Shown: piece by piece, positions 11,301 through 24,969 of the stretch
Numbering within the stretch: position 1 is the first letter of the stretch
Layout: every line of letters begins with the position of its first letter
NCBI RefSeq assembly: GCF_031877795.1
Contig: NC_133971.1
Span: 95,486,654-95,550,653 of the forward strand
DNA from: Strix aluco
Taxonomy: Eukaryota > Chordata > Aves > Strigiformes > Strigidae
Direction: 5' to 3'
Length of the DNA: 64,000 nucleotides
The notes under the pieces: generated by a model
Seen by the model: the letters and a program-made list of their open reading frames with translations, nothing else
What the model was told of the DNA's origin: nothing
Databases searched by the model: none
Translations under genes and position numbers: made by a program

Positions 11301-11730
11301 TCAACCTTGTACCCCTGTGAGTTTGGCCTTTTCTTGTCGGTGAATTGAATTCAGGAATTGGTATTGATTCTTTTGTAAGGAGAAACTCAGAATATTTAAT
11401 TTACTTCTAGTTTTCATAATTTATTTACTGAAGTTATTGTTTTCTGTACTTAGTCCCAGCTCTGCAAACCTGTGGGAGACCTGGTGCTGGAAGGCATTGC
11501 AAGAAAAGATATATTTTCTGTATTTTGAGCATAATGACTTAGTTTTATGAGTGGTGAGAGAATTGGGGTGCAGGGGAGGCTGCTGGGTGGATGTCTGGGA
11601 TAAGGGCTGGGGGTCTCCATGGAGGCCCAAAGGTGAAGATGGGCGATTTGTGCCAGAAATCAGGCTGATGGACTCTGATTTCTGCCTGCAACTGGAAGTT
11701 CTGGTTTTTAATGTTCTGTAATTTCTGCCA
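8339..11730. other. Non-coding stretch, nothing recognised
   Basis: No exon with splice support and no recognisable mobile element was seen. AT-rich segments alternate with short GC-richer ones. Confidence 0.45.
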
Positions 11731-12546
11731 TCCTGAGGGACCTGGACAGGCTGGAGAGGGGGGACGGGCAAACCTCATGGAGTTCAACAAGGCCAAGGGC
11801 AAGGTCCTGCCCATGGGTCGGGGCGATCCCCAGCACAAATCCAGGCTGGGCAAGGAGTGGCTGGAGAGCAGCCCCAAGGAGAAGGACTTGGGGGGGTTGG
11901 GGGGTGGAAAACTGCCTGTGAGCCAGCAACGTGCGCTGGCAGCCCAGAAAGCCACCCGTGTGCTGGGCTGCACCCAGAGCAGTGTGGGCAGCAGGGCGAG
12001 GGGGGGGATCCTCCCCCTCTGCTCTGCTCTGTGAGACCCCCCTGCAGTGCTGGGTCCAGCTCTGGGGGCACCAACAGCAGAAGGACACGGAGCTGCTCGA
12101 GCGGGGCCAGAGGAGGCCACAAAGATGCTCGGGGGGCTGGAGCACCCCCCTGTGAGGACAGGCTGAGAGAGTTGGGGGGGTTCAGCTGGAGAAGAGAAGG
12201 CTCCGGGGAGACCTTAGAGCGGCCTCCCAGGACTGAAAGGGGCTACAGGAAAGGGGGGAGGGACTCTTGATCAGGGGGGTAGGGATAGGATGAGGGGGAA
12301 CGGTTTTAAACTGACAGAGGGGAGATTTAGATGAGATCTAAGGAAGAAATTGTTCCCTGTGAGGGTGGTGAGGCCCTGGCACAGGTTGCCCAGAGAAGCT
12401 GTGGCTGCCCCCTCCCTGGAAGGGTTCAAGGCCAGGTTGGACGGGGCTTTGGGCAACCTGGGCTAGTGGAAGGTGTCCCTGCCCAGGGCAGGGGGGTGGC
12501 ACTGGGTGATCTTTAAGGTCCCTTCCAACCCAAACCATTCTATTCT
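11731..12546 (+). mobile_element. CR1 LINE 3' fragment, older G-rich subfamily
   Basis: Begins near GGACCTGGACAGGCTGGAGA and ends in TTCCAACCCAAACCATTCTA. It shares its subfamily with 43341-44027, including the segment around CCAAGGAGAAGGACTTGG. The ORF2 reading frame is disrupted by several indels. Confidence 0.88.
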
Positions 12547-13457
12547 AAAAGACTACTTTAAAAGCTCCTTAAATAATAGTAAACATTATTTACTTTGATA
12601 TTCTTCCCGGACTAAAAAGCAGAAGGTATGTTGGGGGAAAAAAAATGCTCTGAAGCCACTCAAATTGTGCCCAACCTTTTGAGAGGTGACAGCAGTGACG
12701 GGGGAAGGTGCCGGCAACATGCCCAGGGATCCTCTGCATCCCCCGCAGCACCATTGGCCAAACCCATGGTCAGGGGCTCCCTACTCCCACCCAGCCATGG
12801 GTGCAACCTCTGGGAATTAAAATATTCCTAATTGTCAACTCCCGGGGCCTCTTTGGCAACCAACCACCTGAGCCAGTTCCCCAGGGGCAGGTTTTTCCCA
12901 GCAGCCATGCCCTGGGGGAGGGTTAATCAGTGATGTGTCTCCCTGGGTGTCAGCTGAAGGTCAGGAGCAGCACCCACGGCGCGGTCCGGCAGGTGCAAGC
13001 CTGGCCATCACCCTCCCCTGCACCCCGTTTGCTGCCAGCCAGACTGAGCAGGGCCCTATAATTCCTCTGACCTTTAAAAGTCAGTGTGCTGGAGGGAAAA
13101 TATTGAATCCAGAAGAAGTGATGTAGTTAGGAGCATCATATTTTTGTAGTAGAAGTTAGCAAGCTCTGAAACTTTTTTTATTTTTGCAATAGATTACTAA
13201 AACACTTTTTGGTAAGGAAACAAAAGGTCATGGAGGAATTTTCACATGGAATTCACTCACGGAAGGGTTAATTTTTTTCTTGTTTGCACACAAAGTCAGT
13301 AGACTACTGCAGCAGGATCATGTGTTTCTTGGCACAGTCAGACTGTTGCGAAAGAGAAGATGGAGCTGGTTTGAGTAGCGTACCGTGTAGGTACGGGGTG
13401 ATGATAAAGAGGGGGTGTGTCTGGCATTTCGGGGTGTCTGAAGGTTTTCTGCTATTG
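12547..13457. other. Non-coding stretch, nothing recognised
   Basis: Unique-looking DNA between two CR1 copies, with no supported exon. Confidence 0.45.
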
Positions 13458-13862
13458 CACATGTCTTATGGGGAGCGGCTGAGGGAACTGAGGGGTTTAA
13501 TCTGGAGAAGAGGAGGCTGAGGGGAGACCTCATGGCCCTCTCCAACTCCCTGAAAGGAGGGTGCAGAGAGGGGGGATGAGTCTCTTGGGCCAAGGAACCA
13601 GCGCCAGGACAAGAGGGAATGGCCTCAAGCTGCGCCAGGGCAGGGTCAGACTGGCTCTTAGGAAGGATTTCTTTGCAGAAGGGGCTGTTGGGCGTTGGAA
13701 TGGGCTGCCCAGGGCAGGGGGGGAGTCCCCATCCCTGGAGGGGTTGAAGAGTCGGGTTGACCCAGCGCTGAGGGATCTGGTGGAGTTGAGAACGGTCAGT
13801 GTGAGGTTCATGGTTGGGCTGGAGGAGCTTCAAGGGCTTTTCCAACCCAGATGATTCTGTGA
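13458..13862 (+). mobile_element. CR1 LINE 3' fragment, young subfamily
   Basis: Starts within the GGGGAGCGGCTGAGGGAACT segment and runs to ATGATTCTGTG. It is nearly identical over its length to the copies at 32526-32980, 56436-56879 and 59062-59820. Confidence 0.92.
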
Positions 13863-14571
13863 ATTTAGCAGCCTGGTGCTGCCATGGCTTCTTGGTGCCA
13901 CCATCCCCTCCAGCAGCTCCTGGGGCTGTTCCCTGCCTTGGCCCTGCATTTCCATCTGGATTCTTGAGGTGGAATTCCATAATTTCTGAATTCTCCAGTA
14001 ACTGTTTAGGAGAATCACCACACCTGGTTTTGCCTTGTGAAATTTAGCAGATCTAACCCCATCTGCATTTAGATTCATCCTCCTGCTTGGAAGAGAGGAG
14101 GCTCTTTCAAACACAGGTTGGTTTTCCTTTGGCTCTACCTGTTTATTTCTACCTCGTGCTCCGCAGTACGAGTCTGTCCTGACACCGCTGACGTGCTGCT
14201 GGTGAGCTTTAACCTCGGGGCAGGGCTCTCCAAGCTGGTGCCATCACATGGGCAAAAACCTTCACAAAATGCTGTCCCTGCTGGTGGAGGGGATTAAAAA
14301 AAGGAGAAGTGCAGAAACCCATATCATGGAAATTTCATTTGTTTTGGATAATTGAAAAGGGGGATCCGTGCGCCGCGTCGGCAGCGTCTTGGTTTGGGTT
14401 CTCTTGTTGCACAACCAAAGGCAATCCCCTCTTATGTGGGCGGAGGGTGTTGCAAAGAATGACACACAGCACTGTGACATTATCCCCTTGATTTAATCCA
14501 GTTTAAAATAAATTATTTCTTCTATACTTCAGTTCTGCATGAGCTTCCCTCCCATCTCGCTCTTTCTCTTT

Positions 14572-14685
14572 CGGGTTGACCCAGCGCTGAGGGATCTGGT
14601 GGGGTTGAGAACGGTCAGTGTGAGGTTAATGGTTGGACTGGAGGAGCTTCAAGGTCTTTTCCAACCAAGATGATTCTGGGATTCT
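14572..14685 (+). mobile_element. CR1 LINE short 3' end
   Basis: Contains only the last ~110 bp of the young subfamily, from CGGGTTGACCCAGCGCTGAG to GATGATTCTGGGATTCT. It is a strongly 5'-truncated insertion. Confidence 0.88.
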
Positions 14686-16432
14686 CAGCCTCTTTCAGAC
14701 AAGCACCTTGCTTTAAAGGGACTTTTTTCTTAGCTCTTCAGTAAAACAAGTGACCATTTCTACTCTGGGCATGGGGCTGCCGTGAAGCCCAGCCGCCGCC
14801 TCCAGCTCCACCAGCAACATCTGTCTCACTCTTCCATTCATCCACCTTGCATTAATTATGAATATAACACATAATATATGAATTATACAGTGACCAAGCA
14901 CTGCCTATTACCTATTTTCCCCCTTTTTGTGAGCAGAAACAAGATGCAGGTGGCCCAGCTCAGGGCACATCAGGACCGTGCCCGTATCCCCTGACAGAGG
15001 AGTGAAATATAGATAAATCCCTAAAGAAACTGCAAACAAGCCACTGTCTATAAAGCTGCAGAGAACCAGAGGTGACTAAGCAGCAGAGAAGACGCCGTAT
15101 TTAGCTGTGCTTGTGGGATATTTTCTGCATGCAACCTGTCCTGGACGTGGTGTTACTTAGTTAATTATTCCCAGAAACCTTTCTGATTAATTTCTTGCTG
15201 AAAAGACCCAACTGAAGCAGATGATCATGGTCAGGAGAGGACGGATGCAAGAGCTGCTCCTGGCCACAGCGTGCCAAGAATAGGAACATGACACATCACA
15301 GGAAGAAGCTCTTTTGTAAGAATTTTTTTTATTTTAATCGGAAAACCCCAGACCTACGCCAGGACCAGTGTGTTGTACCACCACCAGCAAGTCCCAGAAC
15401 AACCAGTGGCACCAGTGCAACATCCTCGGGGCAGGGATGCTCCTGGGCTGGGGAGAGGTTACAGGGAGTAAATAAGTGGAGAAATAAATCACTCGTGAGG
15501 TTGAAACGCTTTTAAGAGCGAGATGTGAATAAATGCACTTAAATAAGCGCATTAAAAATGAGGTATTGCTACTGTTTATTTTTGGCAGTGAGGTTGGGTA
15601 ACCTCTTGGAAAATTCTCAGGATTATTAACACCATTAAACGAAGCTGGGTGGAGGGGGCTGGCCTAAAGTTTTCCTTTAATCTGGTTTAGACTTGCACAC
15701 TGCCTGGATGGAAATCAGTGAGATGCATGATGCGAGCAATCAGGTCATTTTTTTTCTACTTTTTAGATCTGTAAGACTGGAAATTATTTGCTTTGAGCAA
15801 CGGGGCTCAGACATAAATCTTGGTTTCTGTTTCCTTTACGCTTAACGCTTTCCTTACACTTAACAATAAAACAGGGTCAGAGAGGAGAGGAAAGGGACCC
15901 CGGGCTCCTCGTTCATCACGCGGTCGGTGTGTGCAGCGCTCAGTCAGGACTAGTTTAAAAGTCTGCATCAGGTTTTGTGGCTTTTCCAACCAAAAAAAAA
16001 AAAAAAAATGCAGGGAGTTAATTGTCGGCGCGTAGGGAAGTTTAATATTTCAGTGGTGCAGAAGGCTGGTGTGTTTGCACTCAGACTCTGCTGTCTCTTC
16101 TCTTGAGGACAAGCTGTTATTTGGGACGAGGTTTTGCACTTTTATATAAGGCCAGACTTGCTGTTTGCTTCAGTGGGATCTGTGCGTGCTGGTGCTGCTC
16201 CTGGGAGCCAGGATGTGGCCCCGAGCATCCTCACCTGGACTCACCCAATCCGCTTTCGCTCTAATTTTGAAATATAAACAATATAAACATGTGTCCTCGC
16301 ACAAAAAAAAAAGACAAAAAGCAAGAAATCCCAGCCTTTCTCAGAGTAACTTCACTCTTCTTGAGATTATGAGCACTGTAGCATCATGCCTAATTCTATT
16401 TTTTTTCCCCTGTAAGTTCCTTTAATGCCTAA
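14686..16432. other. Non-coding stretch, nothing recognised
   Basis: No exon or mobile element recognised. A poly-A run lies near 15991-16008. Confidence 0.45.
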
Positions 16433-16560
16433 ATGTCTTTTCCAACCTAGATGATTCTGTGATATGGTTTAATGGTGGACTTGGCAGTGCAAGGTTAACG
16501 GTTGGACACGACAATCTTAAAGGTCTTTTCCAACCTAAACAATTCTGGTTTTACGATTCT
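16433..16560 (+). mobile_element. CR1 LINE 3' ends, two partial copies side by side
   Basis: GTCTTTTCCAACCTAGATGA is followed at once by TGGACTTGGCAGTG...GGTCTTTTCCAACCTAAAC. The 3' terminal motif therefore occurs twice within 130 bp. This may be two insertions or a local duplication. Confidence 0.75.
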
Positions 16561-19500
16561 ATAAAAACTACAAAGCTAGGCTAAGGCCTGTTGTGGCTAC
16601 ATTACATTAAGATATCTAATTAATCTTCGTAATTCTGTGTATTAAGGGGAAATAATTCCACTCCTCTAATTTCTTGTGCTGAAGAGAGGGTCAGGAAATT
16701 GAAGAATCATGCCACAAGTCTGAGAGAGGGGTGGGAAAAAGCTGTAAAGCCTGGATTTAACAAGTTCTGGTGGATTTATGCACAGCTGCTTCCCCCCACC
16801 ATCTTTACAAAAGCTAAAAAACTTCTTCTTCACGCCGTGGCCCTCTTATCTAACATGAATAGCAACCACAGCCTGGCTAGTCCTCATGCTGGGTCATCAC
16901 CCTTCAGCAGGGAAATCATGCTCCTCAATTAATGCCTGTATTTAATGAGCTCGTACAGGCCAGGCCTGCCCATGGAGAAGCCAAGCATCTCTCTGTTGCA
17001 TGTCCTGAGCTGCCAGCCCAAAAAAATTGGGATTATTGCGTTCCTGCCGTGCTCCCCAAAAGCCCGGATGGTAGGTTTTGAGTGGGCAGAGAAGAGGTAG
17101 TTTGAGGATAATAAAGGCATAATAAGTGCAATAAAAACCCTAAAAAGATTAGATTAGCTCTCTGCCCTCCATCCTGGCCCGGGTGGAGCAGGAGAGATCA
17201 ATGAGAGCGGCTGCAAGCCCGGTGTGAGTCGCCAGGGGAGGGAAGGCATGGGAGAGGAGCGGGAAGAGTGTGGAAAAAGAGGGAGAATCAATATTAAAAT
17301 GAATGCTGAGCAGCCTGCGAGGGAGGACGAAATCAATTATTAATGCGCCTTTGAGGAAAAGGTTAAACGAGCTCTAAGTCCGCTGTGAAGCGACTCCTGC
17401 GCTGCTCAATAAAACTTGTCCTCGGCGTTTGGCGGTGAGACCAAGCAAAACGGTGTTGGGAGTGAGAATTAAATGGATGTAATTTATTTGGAGGGACCTG
17501 ACTGCTCCGCTGCCGTGCGAGGGTGGGTGTTGGGGAGCAACGGGGGGTGCCCGGGGGCAGCTTCCCCCTGGGCATGGAGGGGGGAACATCTCCCCACGCT
17601 CAGTGAACCTCTGCCGTAGAGGTGGTTTTCAAATTTATGATCAAATTTTCCCTACGCTGGCGGTTAAACGCTGCACTTGCTCATCACCAAGTGAAATTTG
17701 GGACTGATCGGATTTATTTTTTTTCTTTTCTTTTTTTTTTTTTTTTTCTGATGTAGCTCCTCGCGTGACCCGTGATATCAGGGCTGGGAAATAAAAAATG
17801 TCCCTAGGTCACACCACATTCCTCATTGTGGGCTCGTTCTCCCCGGTGTATTTTATTAATTAAAATTTAATTTTAACGGTTTTTTGCTTCTGTAGCAGCA
17901 AAAAAGGATCGGTCTGGAGTAACCGTCCTCTGTGCACTAGCTCTGCACAAGTTATAGATCAAACCTGCAGCGATAGGAAGCAAAATAAAGATTCTCCAGG
18001 GAAATAATTTCTGTGTGGCTGTTTGCAGAGGACCAGAAGGTGCTTCTGAAGACGCCCGCTGTGCAGCGGGGCCGAACCGCTGAATTCGCCGTAGGCGAGT
18101 GGCAGCGGGTGGCCCCGGGTGATCTTCAGGGTGGCCTCGGAGCAGGGACCCCCCAGGGCTCCGGGGATTGACATACGTGAGGCTGTTTTACCACGGTGGC
18201 TCAAAATGGTGGTTTGGAGTGAGGTCCCCAAACCTTCCTAGGGAACCTGTTGGAGAGTTTTCTAATACTAGAATTATTTTAAAAAAAGCACTTTTTTACT
18301 TTTTTTCCCCTTGCTTAATTTAAGCTGGCAGCCCTGTGTGCTTGATGCTTATTCTTGCGTTAGAAAGCGGAGGCTGCGTTAGTAATCTTTCCTTTTTTTC
18401 ATATAGAAATAGGTAAGACACTGCGATGTTCTCAGACTCATGCATTATTCAGCCTGCTGGGTGATTAATACCTGCACACTGCCCTTGGGCAGCTGGTTAC
18501 TCATCAAATAGGGTTTTGCTGGTTGAAATACAGATCAAACAAGCAGGTAGCAAACTGGAGCTCTGCTCCTCTACCCCAACCTGGTGGTTTTGGGATCTGC
18601 TCTGCTGCTCTCCAGCTCCACCTGCCTGGTCCCGCCAGAGGAGATGGTTTTTCCTCTCGAGCTGGGGATGCTGGCTGTGGGGAGGTCTCCTACAGCCCAG
18701 GAAAAGCAGGGCTGGTTTATTTTAAGAACATCTGTCTGGTGGGATGAACCTAAACCCATCCTAGATGGAGTCAGGACAGCTGAACAAATTTCTCTCAGTG
18801 TCCTTCCCACCCTCCTTAACTCAATTTTCTTATACTTTTGTATATCCATATATACATTAGTTTGGTTCAGGAAGCTTTTCTGTGATTGTTCTCGGTGACT
18901 CGATGTGTGGCAGCAGCAGTTTAAAACGCCCTTATCAACCCTTCTGTGTGTTTTAATTGACTCGGGAGATGTAGGACGCAGAGTAAATGGCAGGTTTTAA
19001 ATAATTAAGGTGCTGCTAATCCTCAAGAAATGTCAGAAAGTCCCTAAGAGATACCACATGAGATCCTCTTTCTTGTGAATTGGCTAATTAAAGGGATCCT
19101 TTTCATTGAAAATAAATAACTGTGTGAGGCCGGCAGCTACCGCACGCTCGCCGTGGGGAAAGGAGGGCTGTTGGGAGATGAACACCTCGCCCTGAAACTC
19201 AATCTTTGCGTGCGACTGATAAAAATATTTAGATATAAATCCCAGGATTATTTTGCAGTAACGTGAATGATGAGCAGCGGAGTCTGCGGTTGAAAGCGGA
19301 GGCTGCGCAACTCAAGATGGACACGAGGAAGTCCCAGAAGCTGCTGGCGACCTGCAGGTGGGTGCAGACCAAAGCAAGGGGCTTGTGGCCGGCTCTGCTG
19401 GAGGCAGAAATAAGTAATGGATTAAAAAATAAGTTCGTTAGTGCGGGTGAGAGGACTGCAGGCTGCTGAGGTGGAGCCCTATGGCGTAGAAAAAACTCAG

Positions 19501-21770
19501 TGGGATTTAAACCTCATTTATCTGCGCTTCGTCCATCACTGTGCCTGCTTCTTTCTACGTTCTTCTTTATTGATAAGGCCAAAAAACATTGTTGGGTTTT
19601 GAATATTATGTTCTGGCAAGCACGGCTGTAACGTGAGGTGAGAAAGCGGGGTGGGAGCTAATGAGTGGAAAATTTTCAACACGCAGAATTATGGCTCTAA
19701 GGCATTTTGCTAAATAAAAGCCGAGCGGTTGGAGAAAAATAAGGTTAATTTTTCATTGATAGAAACAAAAGGCATTGCTAACAGAAATTTGATGGCTGTT
19801 CTGCCTTGGAGTTTACAGAAGCAAAGAGATGCCGGAGGAGGGGGGAAGCATCTTTCCCTCAAGGTATCTTGGGGGAAATCTAGATTGTGCCGATCAGGAA
19901 GACTCTTCTCTGGAGACTGGAATATGGTAAATTAGAGTATCTGGAGCCTTGCAGGTCCGCAGTGAGTCCCTAAAGCTCAGCTCTTCCCTCCCCGGGTGTG
20001 TTCAGGACTGGTGGCTTTGGGTTTTTGGGAGCCCGCTGCGGCTCTCGCAAGAAGCTGGTCTCCAGTCCAACCCCCTCCCCAGGCTGGTCCTTGGGGTGTC
20101 GCTGAATCCACTCGGCTGACTAACAGGTGCTTATTTTAGTGTGCGCTGACAGGGACACCCCTTTTCTAAAGAATGCAAATGTTATTTTTGTCCCGGTTGC
20201 CCCTATTTTGGTGAAAGATGCTCTCGCATCACGGTGTTATAACTGGAACCTGGATCCGCTCCATCTGCTCAATCCACTGGTGTTTTGTTTGCGGTGAAAA
20301 CTGGTTTTAAACTCTCCCCATCCCGCTGTGTGTCGGGGGGGAAGAAATATGCTGCAGGAGGGGAGGACCCGCTGTAGGATCCTGGGCAAAAATATATCCA
20401 GGAGGTGCGAGACAAAACAAGGGACCCCATCGTGCCCTGTGCGCTCCCTTGTCTCCCGTTTTCAGTGAAAGAAATGGCAAATTTGGGGCTAATCCCACAT
20501 TTGCAAAACATGAGCTATCCCGGCCGCGGAAAGGGCGAGGGGGCCAGCGCAGCTGCTCCTCCCAGGGCACAGGCAAACCTGGCTTCGGCCCCTGCCCCAA
20601 AATCTGCTTTATTCGACCCACTCCCCAGCGTGAGAGGCTTGGGGAGGGAGCAGCACCCACCTCCCCCAGCCTCCCCATCGGGTCCCTTCCTGCTGCCGAT
20701 ACCCGGCTCCTGACAGAGAACAACAAATAGATGAACCTGAGGAAGAAAGATGGTTTGGGTTTTGGTTTTTTTTTCCCCCCTCCCTGCTTCTCTCATGCAG
20801 GGTTTTAAATCCTTCCAGTAGAAATTCACAGCAGGGTTTGCTCCATCTTCATAACGGGAGATATGAAGATGCCAGAACCTGTTTAACTCTTCCCTCCCCT
20901 AAGCAAAATTTATCACTTAACCACTTGAACCCAGAAATGAGCAGCATTAAAATGTCTCTCCTGAGCCACCTCCGACACGCTCTACCCTGCCCTTTGAGGG
21001 AAAACCTCGTCTTCCATCGTGGGGTTTATTTTTTTGCGAAAAAGGGAAACTGAGAGCCGGCGCTGCCCGCTCCCAGCCTGCGGAGGGAACGGGGACGCAG
21101 CAATCTCGGCGTGACAACACATCACCGCCAGCCCCAGCTCTGCGTGCACAGCTTAGGGGGGAGACACGGCCCCGCTCCCTTCCCCGCTGCCTCGGAGAAG
21201 CCAAAATGCCATAAATTGGGTGGTTTGTGCCTCGGCGGTGCTGCGGGTGAGGAGCACTATCGGGACACAATTTAATGTCGTTAACAGAAATCAGTAACCG
21301 GGCAGGAATTAGGAAATGGTATATTCAAGACCTTAAAAAATAGGGCAATGCTGCAGGGACTGGCTTTAATATTTTATATAGCAGTAATAAATTATTGCTT
21401 AGAAGTTGGAAACCAGCAGAAGGCAGCAGAAGGATTAAACTTGAGTTAGATCTCCGGTAAGTTGATTCACTTTATTTCCTAATGGTATGCTTTAATACTT
21501 TGTTTGTTAGTTTGGATTAAGATGAAGTCTCTTATCTGAGAAAGATAAAACAGGGAGAAGTTCTATTACATTTGGCTCAGTGATTTATGATGTTTAAACT
21601 TTGCTTCTACTCTGCCATGGATGAAGTAGTTGTAAATGTATCTTTATGTTAAAAGCAGCTCAGCAGGGAGATGCTGCTCTGAATATTGTGCCGTGCAGCG
21701 ATTAGTTTAAGACTTAGTCTTCATCTAGAGAAAAAAAAAGAAGTATATATTAATGTTTTTAAACTTTAGG
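16561..21770. other. Non-coding stretch, nothing recognised
   Basis: Five kilobases with many short open frames and none supported. A T-rich run lies at 17725-17748. The 16-mer GAAAGCGGAGGCTGCG occurs twice, near 18363 and 19291, without an obvious repeat around it. Confidence 0.45.
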
Positions 21771-21815
21771 TGATGTTCAGAAGTCCCTTCCAACTGAAAT
21801 TATCCCGTGACTCTG
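21771..21815 (+). mobile_element. Possible old CR1 3' remnant
   Basis: GTCCCTTCCAACTGAAATTA followed by CTCTGTG resembles the CR1 terminus but is diverged. Confidence 0.45.
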
Positions 21816-23317
21816 TGCTAAGAGAGCAGCAATAAGGTAAATCACATTATCAGACTCCTCCAGAAGCATCAGGATAAAAATGAGCAGAGCTGACGTACGC
21901 AATCGGTTTAAAATAGCGTCTTTCTCCTAAAGCAGCGAATGTGATTCTGAATTGGGATTTTGTCACGACTCACAGAACTTAATTTTCTCCGTCACCCCCC
22001 CTCTGCAAAGCGCAGCGGAGCAGCACCAGCCCCAAGGGTGCCAGCACCCACCTCATTCCCCCCCGCTCCTTAGGGGGCTCTTACTGACCCTGCGGGATAA
22101 GCTTTAGCTCAGTCTGTCTTTTTCTGCCAAATGTAGTTGTGTTGAGAGTTGAATTGGGGAAGTAGCATCATTTTATTTTTAATTTAATCTCAAAAAAATA
22201 AAGATAACCGGACTGGGCTGTCGAGGTGGGCGATGGTTCCTCGGGCTCATCGCTCATGGCTGCGAGAAGGCGGCGTGCAGACCTCGCCGCTTTGAACTCA
22301 AACCTGGCAAGTTTCTGTTTCCCCTCAAAAGAACTAAGTTTTTCTATAAAAAAGCAGAAAACAAACCACAGCTTCACACCTCCCAGCTGAAGCAGCGAGT
22401 CAGTCGCCTACAGTCACCCACACAACCGTATTTCCAACCCCAGGGGAGCGCAGGGAGTTTTACTTAGGAAACCATTCATCTAGAGGCAAAACTCCTCTGT
22501 TAGTGATAAAAAGTGATAAGGCTGATTAATTTGGAGGAATTAAAGTCGTTTGAGGAGCACGGCTCAGTTTTTTTGGAGTTCAGGCCGACGAAATCCATGT
22601 CAATGTAGCAGCTGATTGCAAAACCGCCGGCGCTGGCTCGGTGCTTCCACGACGTTTCTTTTCCAGTGATAAAAGTGTAAAAAGCAGATTTTTTTTTACA
22701 TGCCCCCCCAGCCCAAAATTAAACCTGAACTTTGCTGTACGTTGGGAAGCGACGAGTCATGTTAGCGGGGGGGTAGGAAGGGGCATGTTTCCCTCTCCAT
22801 GGGCAGCCCCTCTCCATGCTGACGAGGAGCCACTCAGCCCTGCCCGTAGGCAGCAAGGAGGGGGCCAGCAAGGGGCTTTGCAGAGAATTTGGAGGGGGGG
22901 ATTGTGTGTGTGGGAGGCCCCCGCTTTGGCAAAACTGCTTTATTCCTACATCCCAGGGTACTCCCCAAAGTGAGGAGCACCACCTCCCTTCCCTAGGAGC
23001 TTTAAAATTCCATATATACCCATTTTCATGAGTCCCATCAGAACCTGCAGCCGGTGTCGACCCTTCAGCATCTCCCACCAGCTTCCAGTCCGGAGCCGAA
23101 AGCACCGTGGGGCAGCAGGAACCTGCTGCCTGCCCAGCTCAGTCTCCTCGTCCTGTGGCAACGAGGATGAGGAGGTGGAGGGGTGGCAGAGGGGATGAAG
23201 GTGACTCACCCCGGCCGATTTGCTGAGGGTTGTACAATTTGGTTCTTTTTGCAACCGTTTGTCCACTCGTTGAGAGGAACGGTGATGGCAAAACAGCCAG
23301 TTTCAGGTTTGGGGATT
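21816..23317. other. Non-coding stretch, nothing recognised
   Basis: No supported exon. The GC-rich patches near 22030 and 22750-22920 are too short and CpG-poor for a CpG island. Confidence 0.45.
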
Positions 23318-24001
23318 TAAAATCTCCTCAAAGATTTTAAAATTTGATAAATATTTAAAATCTTCGCAAAGATTTTAACATTTGGTAAAATAAAGATGAA
23401 AAATCTCAAAGATTTTAAAATTTGATAAGATTTAAAATCTTCGCAAAGATTTTAACATTTGGTAAAATAAAGATGAAAAATCTCAAAGATTTTAAAATTT
23501 GATAAGATTTAAAATCTTCGCAAAGATTTTAAAATTTTGTAAAATAAATATTAAAAATCTCAAAGATTTTAAAATTTGATAAAGTTTTAAAATCTTCACA
23601 AAGATTTTAAAATTTTGTAAAATAAATATTAAAAATCTCAAAGATTTTAAAATTTGATAAAGTTTTAAAATCTTCACAAAGATTTTAAAATTTGATAAAA
23701 TAAAGATTTTAAATCTTCACAAAGATTTTAAAATTTGATAAAGATTTAAAATCTCAAAAATTTTAAAATTTGGTAAAATAAAGATTTAAAATCTCAAATA
23801 TTTTAAAATTTCATATAGATTAAAAATCTTCTCAAGGGTTTTAAAATTTGATATAGATTAAAAATCTTCTCAAGGGTTTTAAAATTTGATATAGATTAAA
23901 AATCTTCTCAAAGGTTTTAAAATTTTGTATAGATTAAAAATCTTCGCAAAAGTTTTACAATTTGATAAAATAAAGATTTAAAATCTTCTCAAAGGTTTTA
24001 A
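23318..24001. repeat. AT-rich minisatellite of hairpin units
   Basis: About 18 units of roughly 38 bp built on AAAATCTTCNCAAAGATTTT and AAAATTTGATAAA. Between 23401 and 23640 the units pair into a 77-78 bp higher-order repeat; the right part reverts to simple 38-46 bp units. The first motif is self-complementary around a 3-4 base loop, so every unit can fold. No coding potential. Confidence 0.92.
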
Positions 24002-24969
24002 AAGAAACAAAGAGCTATTGGGATATTAGTTTTGCAAATTATTACAGGGCTTTTTTTCAATGAACAGTGTGTTAATTTAATTAAAATTAAGAAGTGGGGA
24101 GAGTCATTCTAAAACATTTCTCAGACAATCTTTACTAGATTTACCATTACGGTGTTTTTTACTATATCATTTTTAATCCACCCAGTTTATCACCGTAGGA
24201 GAGCAAAGTCAACCACAGCAGCACCCTCCCCTCCACCCCACTTCCATTAATCACCCTCCTACCAGGGCTACTCGTAGAGAGAGCTGCGCCTCCCCCACTG
24301 ATTTAATCCCTTCTCTTTTTTTTTTTTTTTCATACAAAACATTGGAGTGATTTGATTCTTCAGAGAATCCATCTACAAGCCGCAGAGATTTCAGTGAAAC
24401 TCAAGCACTGGTGTCAGGAATTTATGAACTGGTTTTTTAAAAGCCACCTGGAACTATTAGTGAGTCCTTTTGCCACCAAATTTCAAATCTTGGAGGAACA
24501 CGCCCATCTGCAGTTAGGATTTTAATTTTTTTTTCCATACTTCTTTACATAATTTTACATACTTCAGACAGACATTTGTTCCATCAACTGTTGGGGGATG
24601 AATTTTTCTCCTGTATGCTGTCAGGTATCATTATCTTTGTAAAACATTTTAATGATACAAATGACCTACGTTCTCCGTCTGATGGGTTGTTGTTGCTCTG
24701 AATTCATCCTCAGGTGAGGGCATCCCCCTTTCTCAACACTGTTCCTCATTTGCAGGGGGAGTTTTTTTGGATGATCCGGCGTTTCAAGGTGTGAATCATG
24801 TCAAGGAACATCAAAATAGGATGTTCCTAACAGGGCATCAAAACGATGTGACCATGTAACGCGGCCAGGAGGTCCTGAGTGATCCTGGTTGTATGTTTAA
24901 ACATCTCAGGCCACAGGGACTCATTTCATGCTGTAGTTTAACTAAATTGTGGTGCAAATCGCTACAGGC
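24002..24969. other. Non-coding stretch, nothing recognised
   Basis: AT-rich DNA with T runs near 24317-24330. No exon or element recognised. Confidence 0.45.

Noticed and set aside
20405..21270. Possible CpG island or second promoter
   Set aside because: GC content is raised only in patches, CpG is not dense and no supported exon follows.
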